From assembly GCA_034423775.1 (NCBI GenBank), contig CP139918.1, positions 2,728,001 through 2,792,000 on the forward strand: DNA of 64,000 nucleotides, written 5' to 3'. The notes under the pieces were generated by a model. It was given only the letters and a program-made list of their open reading frames with translations, had not been told where the DNA came from and ran no database searches. Below are positions 27,063-37,278 of this stretch, piece after piece. Position 1 is the first letter of the stretch; each line of letters starts with the position of its first letter. The DNA is from Alphaproteobacteria bacterium US3C007. GTDB taxonomy: Bacteria; Pseudomonadota; Alphaproteobacteria; Rhodobacterales; Rhodobacteraceae. The translations under genes and the position numbers were made by a program.

Positions 27063-28574
27063 ATGCAGCGTCACCTTTTATATTTGCCCTTCGCGCTGCA
27101 AATATTTGGCGTGATGGCGATTTCGATGATTGTGCCAAGCCTATATGCTTTGGTAACAGAGCAGTTTTTCGAGGCCCGCATGTTTTTCTACACGGGGCTT
27201 TTGGGCGTTACGTTTCTAGCGCTTATCGGGCTTGCGCGTTCAAATCAAACTTCGCGTGAAACGGCGCTTGATCAAATGTTATCATTGGCGTTGATCTTCG
27301 TTTTTTTGCCCGTGTTTTTAGCCATTCCAGAGTATTCAGTTATTCGAACAACGTCGTTTTTAAATGCCTATCTCGATATGGTAAGCGCCTTAACCACAAC
27401 TGGGTTTGAGGTGTTTCCTGCAGGGCGCTTGTCCGATGCTTTACATTTATGGCGTGCGCTCGTGGGCTGGATGGGGGGGGCTTTAATTTGGGTGGCTGCG
27501 GTGGCAATTTTAGCACCGCTGAACCTGGGTGGGTTTGAGCTTACCGGGCAACACGCGAACGCACGGCGTCAAGCGAATTTTATATCTACTTCTGAAAGAA
27601 AATTATTTTTAATGCGCAGCGTGCAAACTTTGATGCCACTTTATATTGGCCTGACTGCGGTATTATGGCTGGGCTTCATTCTGTCTGGTGCATCTGGATA
27701 TAACGGCTTTATCTTTGCGCTATCCGTTCTGTCGACAAGCGGAATAACGGCCTATCAGGGGGTTGCAGGCCTGTCTTCGGGGATTTGGGCAGAGGTTTTG
27801 ATCGTTTTGTTCTTTACGCTGGCGCTGAGCAGGGTTCTTTGGGCCCCCGAAAAAACAACGGGCTTTGCCAAGGGGCTCTTGAGAGATGTCGAATTGCGCC
27901 TGGCCATTTGGATCACCATTTTGCTCAGCTGCGTTCTCTTCATTAAGCAAGTTTCTTCATCGGCCGCGCCTTTGGCAGAATATGGGCCAGAGGGTTTGCT
28001 GGCTTTGATATGGGGCAATCTATTCACTATTTTATCTTTTTTAAGCACGACGGGCTGGTCGAGCCAATATTGGGAACCCATTGCGCCTTTGAGCAACGCG
28101 GGAATCCCAGGGTTTTTATTTTTGGGCTTAGGCCTAATTGGTGGCGGTATCGCAACCACTGCCGGCGGCGTAAAGCTGCTTCGGTTTTATATTCTGTATT
28201 TAAACGCTTTACGCGAGGTCGGTCGTTTGGTGCATCCTTCCTCGGTCGGAAAAACAAAAAGCCAAAATCAGTATGATCTCGGGCAGGGGGCTTTTGCAGC
28301 CTGGATTTTCTTTATGCTATTCGGTCTTAGTTTGGCTGGGATCACGCTGTCTCTTGCGGCTTCTGGGCTTAGTTTTGAGACGGCTCTGGCTTTATGCGTC
28401 AGCGCCATCAGCACCACTGGGCCCGCTTTGATGATGGTCATAGAAGGCCCTTTTGATATGATTGCATTACCCGGTCTGGCGAAGGCGATATTATGCCTTG
28501 CGATGGTTTTGGGGCGGCTTGAAATACTGGTCATTTTGGCGCTTTTGCGCCCTGAAATTTGGTTGCGCCAATAA
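27063..28574 (+). CDS. trkH: Trk-type potassium transporter membrane subunit TrkH
   Basis: The 503-residue integral membrane protein has four potassium-pore loops, each with the selectivity glycine: LTTTGFEV near residue 112, STSGITAYQG near 225, STTGWSSQ near 330 and STTGPALM near 450. A GGGIATTAGGVKLLR segment matches the intramembrane loop of TrkH. It forms the K+ channel that TrkA gates. It follows trkA by three bases. The length and number of hydrophobic segments agree with the family. Confidence 0.94.
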   Translation: MQRHLLYLPFALQIFGVMAISMIVPSLYALVTEQFFEARMFFYTGLLGVTFLALIGLARSNQTSRETALDQMLSLALIFVFLPVFLAIPEYSVIRTTSFLNAYLDMVSALTTTGFEVFPAGRLSDALHLWRALVGWMGGALIWVAAVAILAPLNLGGFELTGQHANARRQANFISTSERKLFLMRSVQTLMPLYIGLTAVLWLGFILSGASGYNGFIFALSVLSTSGITAYQGVAGLSSGIWAEVLIVLFFTLALSRVLWAPEKTTGFAKGLLRDVELRLAIWITILLSCVLFIKQVSSSAAPLAEYGPEGLLALIWGNLFTILSFLSTTGWSSQYWEPIAPLSNAGIPGFLFLGLGLIGGGIATTAGGVKLLRFYILYLNALREVGRLVHPSSVGKTKSQNQYDLGQGAFAAWIFFMLFGLSLAGITLSLAASGLSFETALALCVSAISTTGPALMMVIEGPFDMIALPGLAKAILCLAMVLGRLEILVILALLRPEIWLRQ

Positions 28575-28684
28575 GTTGCATCGCCTAGCTCTTTGAATTA
28601 TGAGTCGAGTGTAAAGAAAAAGCTGTCGGCGCGGCTTTTACACCCTGCATATTCAAGGCGCTGCAAAAATAAAAAGGTAATACA

Positions 28685-28924
28685 ATGGCCTCTGACCGTC
28701 AAAATCTTCAAGATGCATTCTTAAATCACGTTCGCAAAACGAAAATTCCGGTGACCGTGTTTTTAATCAATGGGGTGAAGCTTCAAGGTGTGATCACTTG
28801 GTTCGATAATTTTTGTATCTTGCTTCGCCGAGACGGGCAGTCACAGCTTGTGTATAAGCACGCAATTTCCACGATCATGCCGTCTCAATCGATTTCGCTT
28901 TATGAAGGTGAAGATCAAAATTGA
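28685..28924 (+). CDS. hfq: RNA chaperone Hfq
   Basis: The 79-residue protein has the Sm1 motif ([22 protein letters not shown]) and the Sm2 motif ([14 protein letters not shown]), with NLQDAFLN conserved at the N-terminus. It forms a hexameric ring that binds sRNAs and mRNA A-rich tracts. The start follows AAAAGGTAATAC. Its stop overlaps the hflX start (TTGA). The short C-terminus is normal for alphaproteobacteria. The CcsR-like sRNA at the right end of the window is a possible client. Confidence 0.97.
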   Translation: MASDRQNLQDAFLNHVRKTKIPVTVFLINGVKLQGVITWFDNFCILLRRDGQSQLVYKHAISTIMPSQSISLYEGEDQN

Positions 28925-30195
28925 TAGAGCATGAGGGCAGGGTTACGCGCGCCTGGGTGCTGCATCCTGAACTTAAAACCGTGTCCGGCCGCCGCGATCC
29001 CGTGGCTGCCTTGGCTGAGGCCACGTCCTTGGCGCGGGCTTTGCCCGAGCTGGATGTTGTTGGAGCAACAGTTATTGGCTTGAAAAAGCTGCTTCCGGGC
29101 ACGCTTTTTGGTTCTGGAAAATTGACAGAATTAAAAGAGATTTTTGAAGAGCACAATGTCGAACTGGTGCTACTGGACGGCCATGTCACCCCCGTTCAAC
29201 AGCGCAATTTGGAAAAAAAATGGGGCGTAAAGCTTCTGGATCGCACGGCGCTTATTCTGGAAATCTTTTCAGACCGGGCTTCAACGCGCGAAGGCGTGTT
29301 GCAAGTGGAAATGGCAGCATTAGGGTATCAACGCACCCGTTTGGTGCGCGCCTGGACGCATTTGGAGCGGCAGCGCGGTGGTCTGGGTTTCGTGGGTGGC
29401 CCAGGTGAGACGCAGATTGAGGCGGATAGGCGCGCGATTGATGATCAATTGCTGCGACTGCGCCGGCAATTGGATAAGGTTGTAAAGACCCGTGCGCTAC
29501 ATCGGGCCGCGCGGGCCAAGGTGCCGTTTCCGATTGTGGCTTTGATCGGATATACAAATGCGGGTAAATCAACTCTATTCAACCGCCTGACGGGCGCGCA
29601 GGTGATGGCGAAAGATATGTTGTTTGCAACGCTTGACCCCACGATGCGTAATTTAACGCTGGCAACTGGGCATCGCGTCATTCTATCCGATACGGTTGGG
29701 TTTATCTCAGACTTGCCCACGGAATTGGTGGCGGCGTTTCGCGCAACATTGGAAGAGGTATTAAGCGCTGATATCATTATCCACGTTCGTGACATTGCGC
29801 ATGCCTCAAGCGAGGAGCAAGCGACAGATGTAGAGCGTACGCTTGAAAAGCTGGGTGTGTCTTCACAGGTTCCGCTTCTAGAAGTTTGGAATAAAATTGA
29901 CGAGTTAGAGGAAGAGGCCCGCGCGTCGGTGTTGCTAAGGGCTGAGCGGCAGGAAAATGTGATTGCGATTTCGGCGCTGACTGGTGCAGGATTAGGGGGG
30001 TTGCAAACGCGTATTTCAACCCAGCTTAACGTGTCTCGCTATGTGATGGATGTGAAGTTATCGCATGCCGAGGGGCGGCGCAGGGCATGGCTGTATCAAG
30101 AAGGCGTAATCTTAAAAGAAGAAACCACCGAGACCGGTTCGATATTTGAAGTGGAATGGGATGACGCGCAGCGCCAGCAATTCGACGCTCTGTAA
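28921..30195 (+). CDS. hflX: GTPase HflX
   Basis: The 424-residue protein has an N-terminal HflX domain ([24 protein letters not shown]), a [13 protein letters not shown] linker and a GTPase domain with G1 [12 protein letters not shown] near residue 215, G3 [10 protein letters not shown] and G4 NKID. It rescues or splits stalled 70S ribosomes during stress. The start is taken as TTG at 28921, which overlaps the hfq stop and gives a natural N-terminus; no ATG occurs before conserved sequence. hfq-hflX adjacency is widespread in proteobacteria. Confidence 0.94.
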   Translation: MIEHEGRVTRAWVLHPELKTVSGRRDPVAALAEATSLARALPELDVVGATVIGLKKLLPGTLFGSGKLTELKEIFEEHNVELVLLDGHVTPVQQRNLEKKWGVKLLDRTALILEIFSDRASTREGVLQVEMAALGYQRTRLVRAWTHLERQRGGLGFVGGPGETQIEADRRAIDDQLLRLRRQLDKVVKTRALHRAARAKVPFPIVALIGYTNAGKSTLFNRLTGAQVMAKDMLFATLDPTMRNLTLATGHRVILSDTVGFISDLPTELVAAFRATLEEVLSADIIIHVRDIAHASSEEQATDVERTLEKLGVSSQVPLLEVWNKIDELEEEARASVLLRAERQENVIAISALTGAGLGGLQTRISTQLNVSRYVMDVKLSHAEGRRRAWLYQEGVILKEETTETGSIFEVEWDDAQRQQFDAL

Positions 30196-30219
30196 GCCTG
30201 ATATCATTTTAGGCGTGGA

Positions 30220-32736
30220 TTAATTTGGACGAATATGGGTTATGCCTATGGCACCAGCGCGCGCCAACTCCAAATCAAGTGACATTGGAATATAGTCTTG
30301 ATTGCGCCACAAGGCGCTGAAATTATCATAATATTGCGATAGAAAATGTCCCGATTGGCCGGTGGTTGTGATGAAAACGGAACTGTTCGGGTCGGCTAAA
30401 TCATAAACGCCCCGATAGGTGGCCGCGTGTATGTTGTGAAAAGGATGGGGCGGGTGCCCCGATGTTTTGCCACGTTGCAACGTGTGGTCGCCGCCACTGG
30501 TGGGTTGAATAATGTTCAAAAAATACCCAATCAAAGGGATATGTCCTAAAGTGGGATGCAGATGCTGCGCGCGATGCGCCATGCCCCACTCTAGCCTGCT
30601 TGGGTCACGCCCGTAATGCTCTTGCAGCCAGATTAACGCGTCTTCCAATGCCATTTTGGCCATGACTGCGCAGGTTTCGATCGGTTGTGTTTGTACGATG
30701 TCGCACCAATGGCTGGCACCATCAATATCGCGAAACACCCGTTCGATGAAAAGCGGTTCTAGCGCTGGAAACGCCTGGCTCAGATCTCCCAATTCATCTT
30801 GAATAAGGCGGCGTTGAAGCGCACGCATCCAGGCTGCGTAGATCAAGGGTTGCGGATCATGTTGGTTCATATCGCCGTTCCAAGAGGCCAATAAATCCAA
30901 TGCGTCTTTTTTGCGTTGTTCCAAGCTGCCATTTGGAGCTGATTGCCCAGTATACCACAAATCACTGGCAATGAGGGGAAGCAGGGTTTGCGCCGCAAAG
31001 CTGACACTGTCGGATTGGGCTTCGATAAAGCTGTCTTTGGTGTGAATTTCGCGCGCTTGCATCAGACGGTTCCAGCGTTGGATGCGTTGGCTGTCACCCC
31101 AGCTAAAGGAGATATGGTTGGGGAAGGCCGCTGCTGTCACTTTGTTATTTGTATTTCCCAAAATACCTTCTTCAGGAGTTTTGTTTTCGGGGTTTTGTGC
31201 ATAGCTTAACATCCCGCGCCATTGATTTTCGGATAAATGTCCCAAGCTGGGCATACGGCCCTGCGTTTGATGCGCTGTATTGCGCCGCGGCAAAGCTCCA
31301 ACCGTTTTTTGGACGATGCGCGTTTGATCAACCATAATTATGTTTTCTGAAGGTGTGATTTGCGGTTCCAAGGCGGCCAACGCTTGGTCGATATTTTGGG
31401 CCTGCATCAGCTCAAATTTTGCACTGAAGGTTTTGTCTTTCGCGTTAAAACCGGTCCAAGCCAGCGCGGGTACAAATCCTTTTGGCGTGACCGAAGCAAG
31501 ATTAAGCTGGGTTTGACTGAAAACAGGCCCATGGGTTGTTGCGCGTAACGTCATGGTGACGGGTTTTTGATCTTTAATGTTTATGATTGATGCGCGCGTG
31601 GAAAAACGCCGAAAGCCCGTTGGGGTTTTGTAATAATCGGAACGCGCCGGATCGAGCTGCTCCATGTAAATATCCTGATCATCCGCAAATGAGGCGGTTA
31701 TCGCCCATCCCAAGCGGTCACTGCGCCCGGTTAAAATCAGCGGTATACCGGGTATGCTGCCTCCAATAACACCGCCGCTTTGCAGTTCTAAATGGGCCAA
31801 ATACCACTGCCCGGGAACGGATAATGCGCCATGTGGGTCATTCGCCAGCAATGTGCCTTGGTTTGCAGAGCGGCTTGGAGCGGCTGCAAACGCGTTGGAG
31901 GCTCCTGCAAAGCCGCGTTTTGGCAGCACCCAATCCGAAATTGCCGCCCAGTCTTGCGCGCTGTCTGTGGGGCGCTGCCCTGTTGGCGATAAAGGAGGGG
32001 TAAAAAGAGAAGAATAACTGCGCGGCTTTGCGCCGATATGAAAGGGCGCATCTGGCAGGATTTCCTCAACATGGTCACTGTTTTCCAAGATTAAGGAAAC
32101 CTGTGCTCTGAGAATTTCTTCTTTCAAATGACCGCTCTGCTGAAAGCCGATAAGCTTTAGAAGGGCCAAGCTGTCTATGGGTTGCCAAGCGGCAAACGGG
32201 CTATCAAACAGGAACATCTCAGGCGCACCGCGGCCAAGCGCCGCGCGGTTAATATGCTCGATTCGCGCATTTACGCCTGCGGCATAGGCTGAAAGAGCAG
32301 CTTGCGCTTGCGCTGTTTGATATTGCAGCGAGTCGGCGGCATAGCTGTAAAGGTCTAACCGGCGCATCAACTTATCCGTTTCAAGGGATCGAGCACCAAA
32401 AACCTCCGACAGGCGCCCTTGGGCGGTGCGCCTTAGCATCGCCATATGCCAAAGCCTGTCTTGGGCATGCACAAACCCCAATGCGAAGAAGATGTCATGA
32501 TCGTTTTCGGCCTTAATATGGGGCACATTCGCGGTGTCTCGGATGATTTCAATAGATCCTTGGGCCTGAGAAAACTGCAAATTTTGAGCGTAGTTGGGCA
32601 GGGATTGCGCAGCCAAATAGTAAATCAAGGTACCGGCGCACAGGATCGCGATCAGGACAAGCACCGTAAGCCGAACCATCCAACGAAATACCATTGCCAT
32701 CCAAAATGCCTTTTTAACTGATCTGACCTCTTGCAT
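30220..32736 (-). CDS. Penicillin acylase family protein (Ntn hydrolase)
   Basis: The 838-residue protein has an N-terminal signal anchor (VLVLIAILCAGTLIYYL near residue 24) and the penicillin amidase layout: an alpha-chain-like region (IKAENDHDIFFALGFVHAQDRLWHM), then the autocatalytic site GASNAF near residue 275, whose serine becomes the beta-chain nucleophile, then DPHGALSVPGQWYLAHLE. Family members cleave amides such as beta-lactam side chains or acyl-homoserine lactones. In marine bacteria N-acyl-homoserine lactone or lipid-amide hydrolysis is plausible, but the substrate cannot be read from sequence. The protein should act in the periplasm. The start could also be an internal Met at residue 13 or 15. 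Confidence 0.88.
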   Translation of the reverse strand: MQEVRSVKKAFWMAMVFRWMVRLTVLVLIAILCAGTLIYYLAAQSLPNYAQNLQFSQAQGSIEIIRDTANVPHIKAENDHDIFFALGFVHAQDRLWHMAMLRRTAQGRLSEVFGARSLETDKLMRRLDLYSYAADSLQYQTAQAQAALSAYAAGVNARIEHINRAALGRGAPEMFLFDSPFAAWQPIDSLALLKLIGFQQSGHLKEEILRAQVSLILENSDHVEEILPDAPFHIGAKPRSYSSLFTPPLSPTGQRPTDSAQDWAAISDWVLPKRGFAGASNAFAAAPSRSANQGTLLANDPHGALSVPGQWYLAHLELQSGGVIGGSIPGIPLILTGRSDRLGWAITASFADDQDIYMEQLDPARSDYYKTPTGFRRFSTRASIINIKDQKPVTMTLRATTHGPVFSQTQLNLASVTPKGFVPALAWTGFNAKDKTFSAKFELMQAQNIDQALAALEPQITPSENIIMVDQTRIVQKTVGALPRRNTAHQTQGRMPSLGHLSENQWRGMLSYAQNPENKTPEEGILGNTNNKVTAAAFPNHISFSWGDSQRIQRWNRLMQAREIHTKDSFIEAQSDSVSFAAQTLLPLIASDLWYTGQSAPNGSLEQRKKDALDLLASWNGDMNQHDPQPLIYAAWMRALQRRLIQDELGDLSQAFPALEPLFIERVFRDIDGASHWCDIVQTQPIETCAVMAKMALEDALIWLQEHYGRDPSRLEWGMAHRAQHLHPTLGHIPLIGYFLNIIQPTSGGDHTLQRGKTSGHPPHPFHNIHAATYRGVYDLADPNSSVFITTTGQSGHFLSQYYDNFSALWRNQDYIPMSLDLELARAGAIGITHIRPN

Positions 32737-32786
32737 CGCCTAGCACGAGCAGACACAAGTAGAAAACAAACTTTTGGGAAAATATT

Positions 32787-33659
32787 ATGGCTAAAATTGC
32801 ATTTTTAGGTCTTGGCGTGATGGGATACCCAATGGCGGGGCATTTACAGGCTAAGGGCCATAGCGTGACGGTTTATAACAGAACACGAGAAAAATCGTCT
32901 GCTTGGGTGGCAGAGTATGGTGGGGCGCAACAAAATACGCCGCGCGCGGCCGCTGAGGGCGCAGAATTTGTCATGGCCTGCGTGGGCAATGACCATGATT
33001 TGCGTTCGGTGGTTTTGGGAGATGACGGGGCCTTGGAGGGCATGTCCGACGGCAGTGTTTTCGTAGATCATACGACGGTTTCGGCTCTGGTCACGGATGA
33101 GTTATTCTTAGCGGCGAAATCCAATGGAATTGATTTTGTAGATGCTCCGATTTCTGGGGGTCAAGCCGGCGCGGAAAATGGTGTTTTGTCAATCATGTGC
33201 GGGGGCGCGCAGCCGGCTTATGATCGCGCCGAGCCGGTTATGGCGGCCTATTCGCGCATTTGCCGGCGCATCGGCGAAAGTGGCGCTGGACAAAAAACCA
33301 AAATGTGCAACCAAATTGCGATTGCAGGCTTGGTGCAAGGCCTCTCAGAGGCACTGCATTTTGCAGAAAAGTCTGGCTTGGACGGGCGGGCCGTTGTCGA
33401 AGTCATCAGCCAAGGCGCAGCGGGAAGTTGGCAAATGTCAAATCGATACGAAACGATGGTGGATGATCACTTTGAGCACGGGTTTGCGGTGGATTGGATG
33501 CGCAAGGATTTAAAGATTTGCCTTGAGGCAGCGGGCGAAAATGGTGCCTCGTTACCGGTGACGGCCTTGGTCGATCAGTTTTACAATGATGTCCAGAAGC
33601 TGGGTGGGGGGCGTTGGGATACCTCAAGTCTCATTAAACGATTGCGCAGTTTTGATTGA
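32787..33659 (+). CDS. NAD(P)-dependent beta-hydroxyacid dehydrogenase (3-hydroxyisobutyrate dehydrogenase family)
   Basis: The 290-residue protein starts with the Rossmann motif FLGLGVMGYPMAGHL, shows DAPISGGQAGAENGVLSIMCGG near residue 120 and the catalytic-lysine helix GQKTKMCNQIAIAGLVQGLSEAL near residue 172. These are the signatures of 3-hydroxyisobutyrate dehydrogenase and tartronate semialdehyde reductase. Which acid is used cannot be decided; valine breakdown (3-hydroxyisobutyrate) or glyoxylate metabolism are the usual options. It is divergent from the penicillin acylase gene and stands alone. Confidence 0.9.
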   Translation: MAKIAFLGLGVMGYPMAGHLQAKGHSVTVYNRTREKSSAWVAEYGGAQQNTPRAAAEGAEFVMACVGNDHDLRSVVLGDDGALEGMSDGSVFVDHTTVSALVTDELFLAAKSNGIDFVDAPISGGQAGAENGVLSIMCGGAQPAYDRAEPVMAAYSRICRRIGESGAGQKTKMCNQIAIAGLVQGLSEALHFAEKSGLDGRAVVEVISQGAAGSWQMSNRYETMVDDHFEHGFAVDWMRKDLKICLEAAGENGASLPVTALVDQFYNDVQKLGGGRWDTSSLIKRLRSFD

Positions 33660-34071
33660 AAAGATCCCCATATTTCAATGTTTTTTAATTTGGCCATTGT
33701 GTTTACAGGGTCAACCACCATATGGTGTAGATGGTAGGAGCGATTTAAATCAGGCTCCACCAAACAGTTTCACTGACCTTCGATCAGGCCTTTATATAGC
33801 CTTGAAGAGCAGATTGATTAGACCACGTTCGGTCGACATATCAGCCTGAACCGCAATCGCGGAAGGGGCTTAAATTGGCAAGTTTTGATACCCAACAAGG
33901 TCAAAGCTGCTGGAGATGAAAAGCGATGCAACGCGCGCGGAAAACAACAGTTAAAATCGGGGGCCACGGCTCTTTTCTGTTGAGGTGTGCCGAGCTTGCC
34001 CGTAAAAGACGCGCCCCAAAGGCTTTCGGTGTGACGCACCGAGCCAGCGGTCAGCCGCGCAATTGGAAAAC
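33660..34071 (+). other. 412-base gene-free leader upstream of rne
   Basis: No convincing gene is present. The region holds a small hairpin CGGTG-TGACG-CACCG shortly before the rne start and the palindrome CACCATATGGTG near 33720. RNase E mRNAs commonly have long structured 5' leaders through which the enzyme controls its own level, so this may be the rne leader and promoter region. No sequence match to a described leader could be tested. Confidence 0.45.
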
Positions 34072-36924
34072 ATGCCTAAGAAAATGCTTATCGATGCCAC
34101 CCACGCCGAGGAAACGCGCGTGGTTGTGGTTGACGGAAATAAAGTTGAAGAATTTGATTTTGAATCCGAAAACAAACGCCAGCTTGCTGGAAATATATAC
34201 CTAGCCAAAGTTACTCGTGTAGAGCCGTCTTTGCAGGCGGCCTTCGTCGATTACGGCGGAAATCGCCACGGATTTTTGGCGTTTTCTGAAATCCATCCCG
34301 ATTATTATCAAATCCCGATTGCCGACAGGCAGGCTTTGATGGAAGAAGAGCAGGCCTATGCCGAAGCGCAGCAAAGGCAGGAAGAGGAAGAAGACGCGCC
34401 CAAAAAACGCGGACGAGGGCGGCGCGGGCGTTCAAAAGCGCAGACCATTGCCACCGAAGACGCGGTTCAGCAGTCTGAGGTTGATGAAGATCAAGTTTCC
34501 GGAATGGAAACGATCGATTTAACGGATGAATCGGAAATATCAGGCGTGGGTGCAAAATCGACGTCGCCGGAAACGGCTGATGGCGATGACGCAGCCGTTG
34601 TGGGCGATGATCTAATGGGCGCGCAAGACGACAGTTCAGAGGGTGGTGAGACTATTGCTGCGCAAGAGATTGCTGATGAGAAAGAGCAAGAGACCATCGC
34701 TGAAGCGGCGCAAGTGCCAGGCGATCAGGGTGCAGCAGGCAGTTCTTTGGAAATTAGTGATGAGCAGGATGTCAAAGACGCAGATGACGCCGGCGAGGAG
34801 CGCAAACCAAGCTCGGCAGAGCGTGATGAAACAATCGAATCTATATCCGATGATGATGACACATTCGATTTACGCCCAGCGCGCAAGCCGCGTCCGCGTC
34901 GCTACAAAATCCAAGAAGTCGTTAAAGTGCGGCAGATCATGCTGGTGCAGGTTGTCAAAGAAGAGCGTGGTAATAAAGGCGCCGCACTCACAACTTATTT
35001 GTCATTGGCTGGGCGCTATTGCGTTTTAATGCCAAACACAGCCCGTGGCGGCGGCATCAGCCGTAAAATTACCAATGTGGTTGATCGGAAGAAACTGAAA
35101 GAAATCGCCCATGAATTAGAGGTGCCGAAAGGCGCAGGCCTGATCATTCGGACCGCCGGAGCGAAGCGCACCAAAACAGAGATTAAGCGTGATTGTGAAT
35201 ATCTTCAGCGGATGTGGGAGCAGATCCGTGAATTGACGCTGCAATCTATGGCACCAGCGAAGATCTATGAAGAAGGCGATTTGATCAAAAGATCCATTCG
35301 CGATCTATATAATCGGGAAATCGATGAGGTTCTTATCGAAGGCGATCGTGGATATCGCATCGCCAAAGATTTCATGAAAATGATCATGCCGTCGCATGCC
35401 AAAAACGTGAAAAGCTATCAGGATGCGATGCCCCTATTCGCACGTTATCAAGTGGAAAGTTATCTTTCTTCGATGTTCAACCCTACGGTGCAGTTGAAAT
35501 CGGGTGGTTATATTGTGATCGGCGTGACGGAAGCCTTGGTCGCGGTAGATGTGAACTCGGGCCGCGCCACAAAAGAAGGCTCGATCGAAGATACGGCGCT
35601 TAAAACCAATTTAGAAGCTGCTGAAGAAGTGGCGCGCCAATTGCGATTGCGTGATCTTGCAGGTTTAATCGTGATCGATTTCATCGATATGGATGAGCGC
35701 AAAAACAATCTGGCGGTTGAGAAACGCATTAAGGATAAATTGAAAAGCGACCGTGCCCGCATTCAGGTGGGCCGCATTTCAGGTTTTGGGTTGCTCGAGA
35801 TGAGCAGACAGCGTTTGCGCCCCGGCATGATCGAGGCCACCACGCAACCATGCCCGCATTGTCATGGAACGGGCTTAATCCGTTCTGAAGACAATCTGTC
35901 TCTGTCTATTTTGCGGCAAATTGAGGAAGAAGGTGTGCGCCGACGGTCGCGTGAGGTCTTAGTGAAGTGTCCGGTTGTGATCGCGAACTTCCTGATCAAT
36001 CAAAAACGGGATCATATTGCACAAATTGAAGCCCGCTATGGTTTGTCTGTAAGGATCGAAGCGCATCCGCATCTTATTAGCCCCGATTTTGAAATTGAGA
36101 AATTCAAAACGGCCACGCGGGTTGTGCCAGAGGCATCAATGCCTGTGATCTCTGCAGAGGTTGTGCATATGGAGCAGGTGGAGGAAGACGTTGCCGAGCA
36201 GGAGGCGCAAGCTGATCTTGACGCGGACGCTGGCGATAGTGACGCCAAGCCGAAGAAACGGCGGCGGCGGCGGCGGCGGCGTAAATCGTCAAACGGAGAG
36301 GCTGACAACGCTCCAGAGGCGGCCACTTCCCTGCAAGTAGAAGACAATGGAGAGGCCTCTCCCCCTGCGGAAGAAACACCCCAAGGCGCGTCTTCAGAAG
36401 AAGATACGTCTGCAAAAACCAGTGAACCAACGCTAAAAGAGGGCGAAAGTGCTTCGGTTGACAGTGAAGCAGGCGCAGACTTGAACAGTGCACCTACCGC
36501 GACAGACGAGAAACCAAAGCCTGCCCGCAAGCGTACCCGTAAACCGCGGGCTGCCAAGAGTGTTGAGGCCGAGCCTGAGGCAGATCCAGCCAATTTAGTG
36601 GCCAGTACCGCCCCTACCGCTGATCCGTCGGATTCTCCAGAAGAAGCTGAGGTGAAGCCAAAGCCAAAGCGGGCGCCACGAAAAACCAAAAAGCAAAAAG
36701 AGGCAGAGCTTCAGGCCGCTGAAGCGCAAGCTGCTTCTGCTGCAGAGGACGCCGCTGAGGCACCCCAGCCCGCTCAACAAAGTGAAGCCGTTGAGGCCAG
36801 CGTGGAAACACCGAGCGCGCCGAATGAAACCGTGTCAGAGCTGAAAGCTTCTAGCGCGGCATCAGATGAAACCAGCGTCGAACCCAAGCCCAAAAAGCGG
36901 GGTTGGTGGTCGCGAGGAAGCTGA
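34072..36924 (+). CDS. rne: Ribonuclease E
   Basis: The 950-residue protein has the RNase E/G core: KMLIDATHAEETRVVVVDGN at the start, an S1 domain (GNIYLAKVTRVEPSLQAAFVDYG) interrupted by an acidic insertion of about 180 residues (residues about 105-280), the DNase I-like catalytic region (VDVNSGRATKEGS, IVIDFIDMDERKN) and the zinc link CPHCHGTG near residue 600. A C-terminal low-complexity arm has an arginine-rich tract (KKRRRRRRRRRKSS) and alternating acidic and Lys/Pro-rich segments, probably for RNA and degradosome partners. The acidic S1 insertion is typical of alphaproteobacteria. ATG at 34072 is preferred over TTG at 34063. Confidence 0.96.
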   Translation: MPKKMLIDATHAEETRVVVVDGNKVEEFDFESENKRQLAGNIYLAKVTRVEPSLQAAFVDYGGNRHGFLAFSEIHPDYYQIPIADRQALMEEEQAYAEAQQRQEEEEDAPKKRGRGRRGRSKAQTIATEDAVQQSEVDEDQVSGMETIDLTDESEISGVGAKSTSPETADGDDAAVVGDDLMGAQDDSSEGGETIAAQEIADEKEQETIAEAAQVPGDQGAAGSSLEISDEQDVKDADDAGEERKPSSAERDETIESISDDDDTFDLRPARKPRPRRYKIQEVVKVRQIMLVQVVKEERGNKGAALTTYLSLAGRYCVLMPNTARGGGISRKITNVVDRKKLKEIAHELEVPKGAGLIIRTAGAKRTKTEIKRDCEYLQRMWEQIRELTLQSMAPAKIYEEGDLIKRSIRDLYNREIDEVLIEGDRGYRIAKDFMKMIMPSHAKNVKSYQDAMPLFARYQVESYLSSMFNPTVQLKSGGYIVIGVTEALVAVDVNSGRATKEGSIEDTALKTNLEAAEEVARQLRLRDLAGLIVIDFIDMDERKNNLAVEKRIKDKLKSDRARIQVGRISGFGLLEMSRQRLRPGMIEATTQPCPHCHGTGLIRSEDNLSLSILRQIEEEGVRRRSREVLVKCPVVIANFLINQKRDHIAQIEARYGLSVRIEAHPHLISPDFEIEKFKTATRVVPEASMPVISAEVVHMEQVEEDVAEQEAQADLDADAGDSDAKPKKRRRRRRRRKSSNGEADNAPEAATSLQVEDNGEASPPAEETPQGASSEEDTSAKTSEPTLKEGESASVDSEAGADLNSAPTATDEKPKPARKRTRKPRAAKSVEAEPEADPANLVASTAPTADPSDSPEEAEVKPKPKRAPRKTKKQKEAELQAAEAQAASAAEDAAEAPQPAQQSEAVEASVETPSAPNETVSELKASSAASDETSVEPKPKKRGWWSRGS

Positions 36925-36930
36925 GACAAG

Positions 36931-36973
36931 CGCCTGCCTCACGTAAAATGGGGCAGGCGGGCTCAGTTTTTTT
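36931..36973 (+). terminator. Hairpin between rne and tusA
   Basis: CGCCTGCC (36931-36938) pairs with GGCAGGCG (36952-36959); a run of seven T follows after seven bases (36967-36973). It lies between the convergent rne and tusA genes. The gap between stem and T tract makes it a weaker intrinsic terminator than usual. Confidence 0.6.
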
Positions 36974-37187
36974 CGATTTTATACAGGGTAACCCCGTCAC
37001 TTTGCTCTTCGATATCCAACAAAATATGGCCTGATTCTGCGCAATAATGCGGCATGTCAACAATCGCGGCTGGATCCGTCGCAAAGACATGAAGGATATC
37101 GCCCTGCGCAAGCTTAGAAAGCGTTTTGCGGGCTTTTAACACGGGCAGAGGGCATAAAAGACCCTTCGTATCGAGTTTTGTAATCAT
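36963..37187 (-). CDS. tusA: TusA/SirA-family sulfurtransferase
   Basis: The 74-residue protein has the diagnostic CPLPVLKARKTL motif near residue 12, with the persulfide-carrying cysteine, and a two-layer alpha/beta pattern ending YKIEKN. TusA-family proteins relay sulfur for tRNA thiolation, molybdenum cofactor or sulfur oxidation. No tusBCDE genes are nearby, so which pathway it serves is open. It is convergent with rne and divergent from ccdA. Confidence 0.9.
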   Translation of the reverse strand: MITKLDTKGLLCPLPVLKARKTLSKLAQGDILHVFATDPAAIVDMPHYCAESGHILLDIEEQSDGVTLYKIEKN

Positions 37188-37278
37188 GGGGCCGAGATAT
37201 TATTTTACTCTAAAGAAGTCCACTGACTTGTGATTAGCCCTATGCTGGCCTAGATGGAACGCAAGAAGCGGGGGTTTG

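Noticed and set aside
25607..33735. Shared ATATGGTGTAGAT string near 25610 and 33718
   Set aside because: A 13-base match between two sites is expected by chance in 64 kb, and the surrounding bases differ.
36036..36689. 217-residue Ser/Ala/Gly-rich frame antisense to rne
   Set aside because: It mirrors the low-complexity arm of RNase E; repeats such as a poly-Arg run come from the CGG tract of the real gene.
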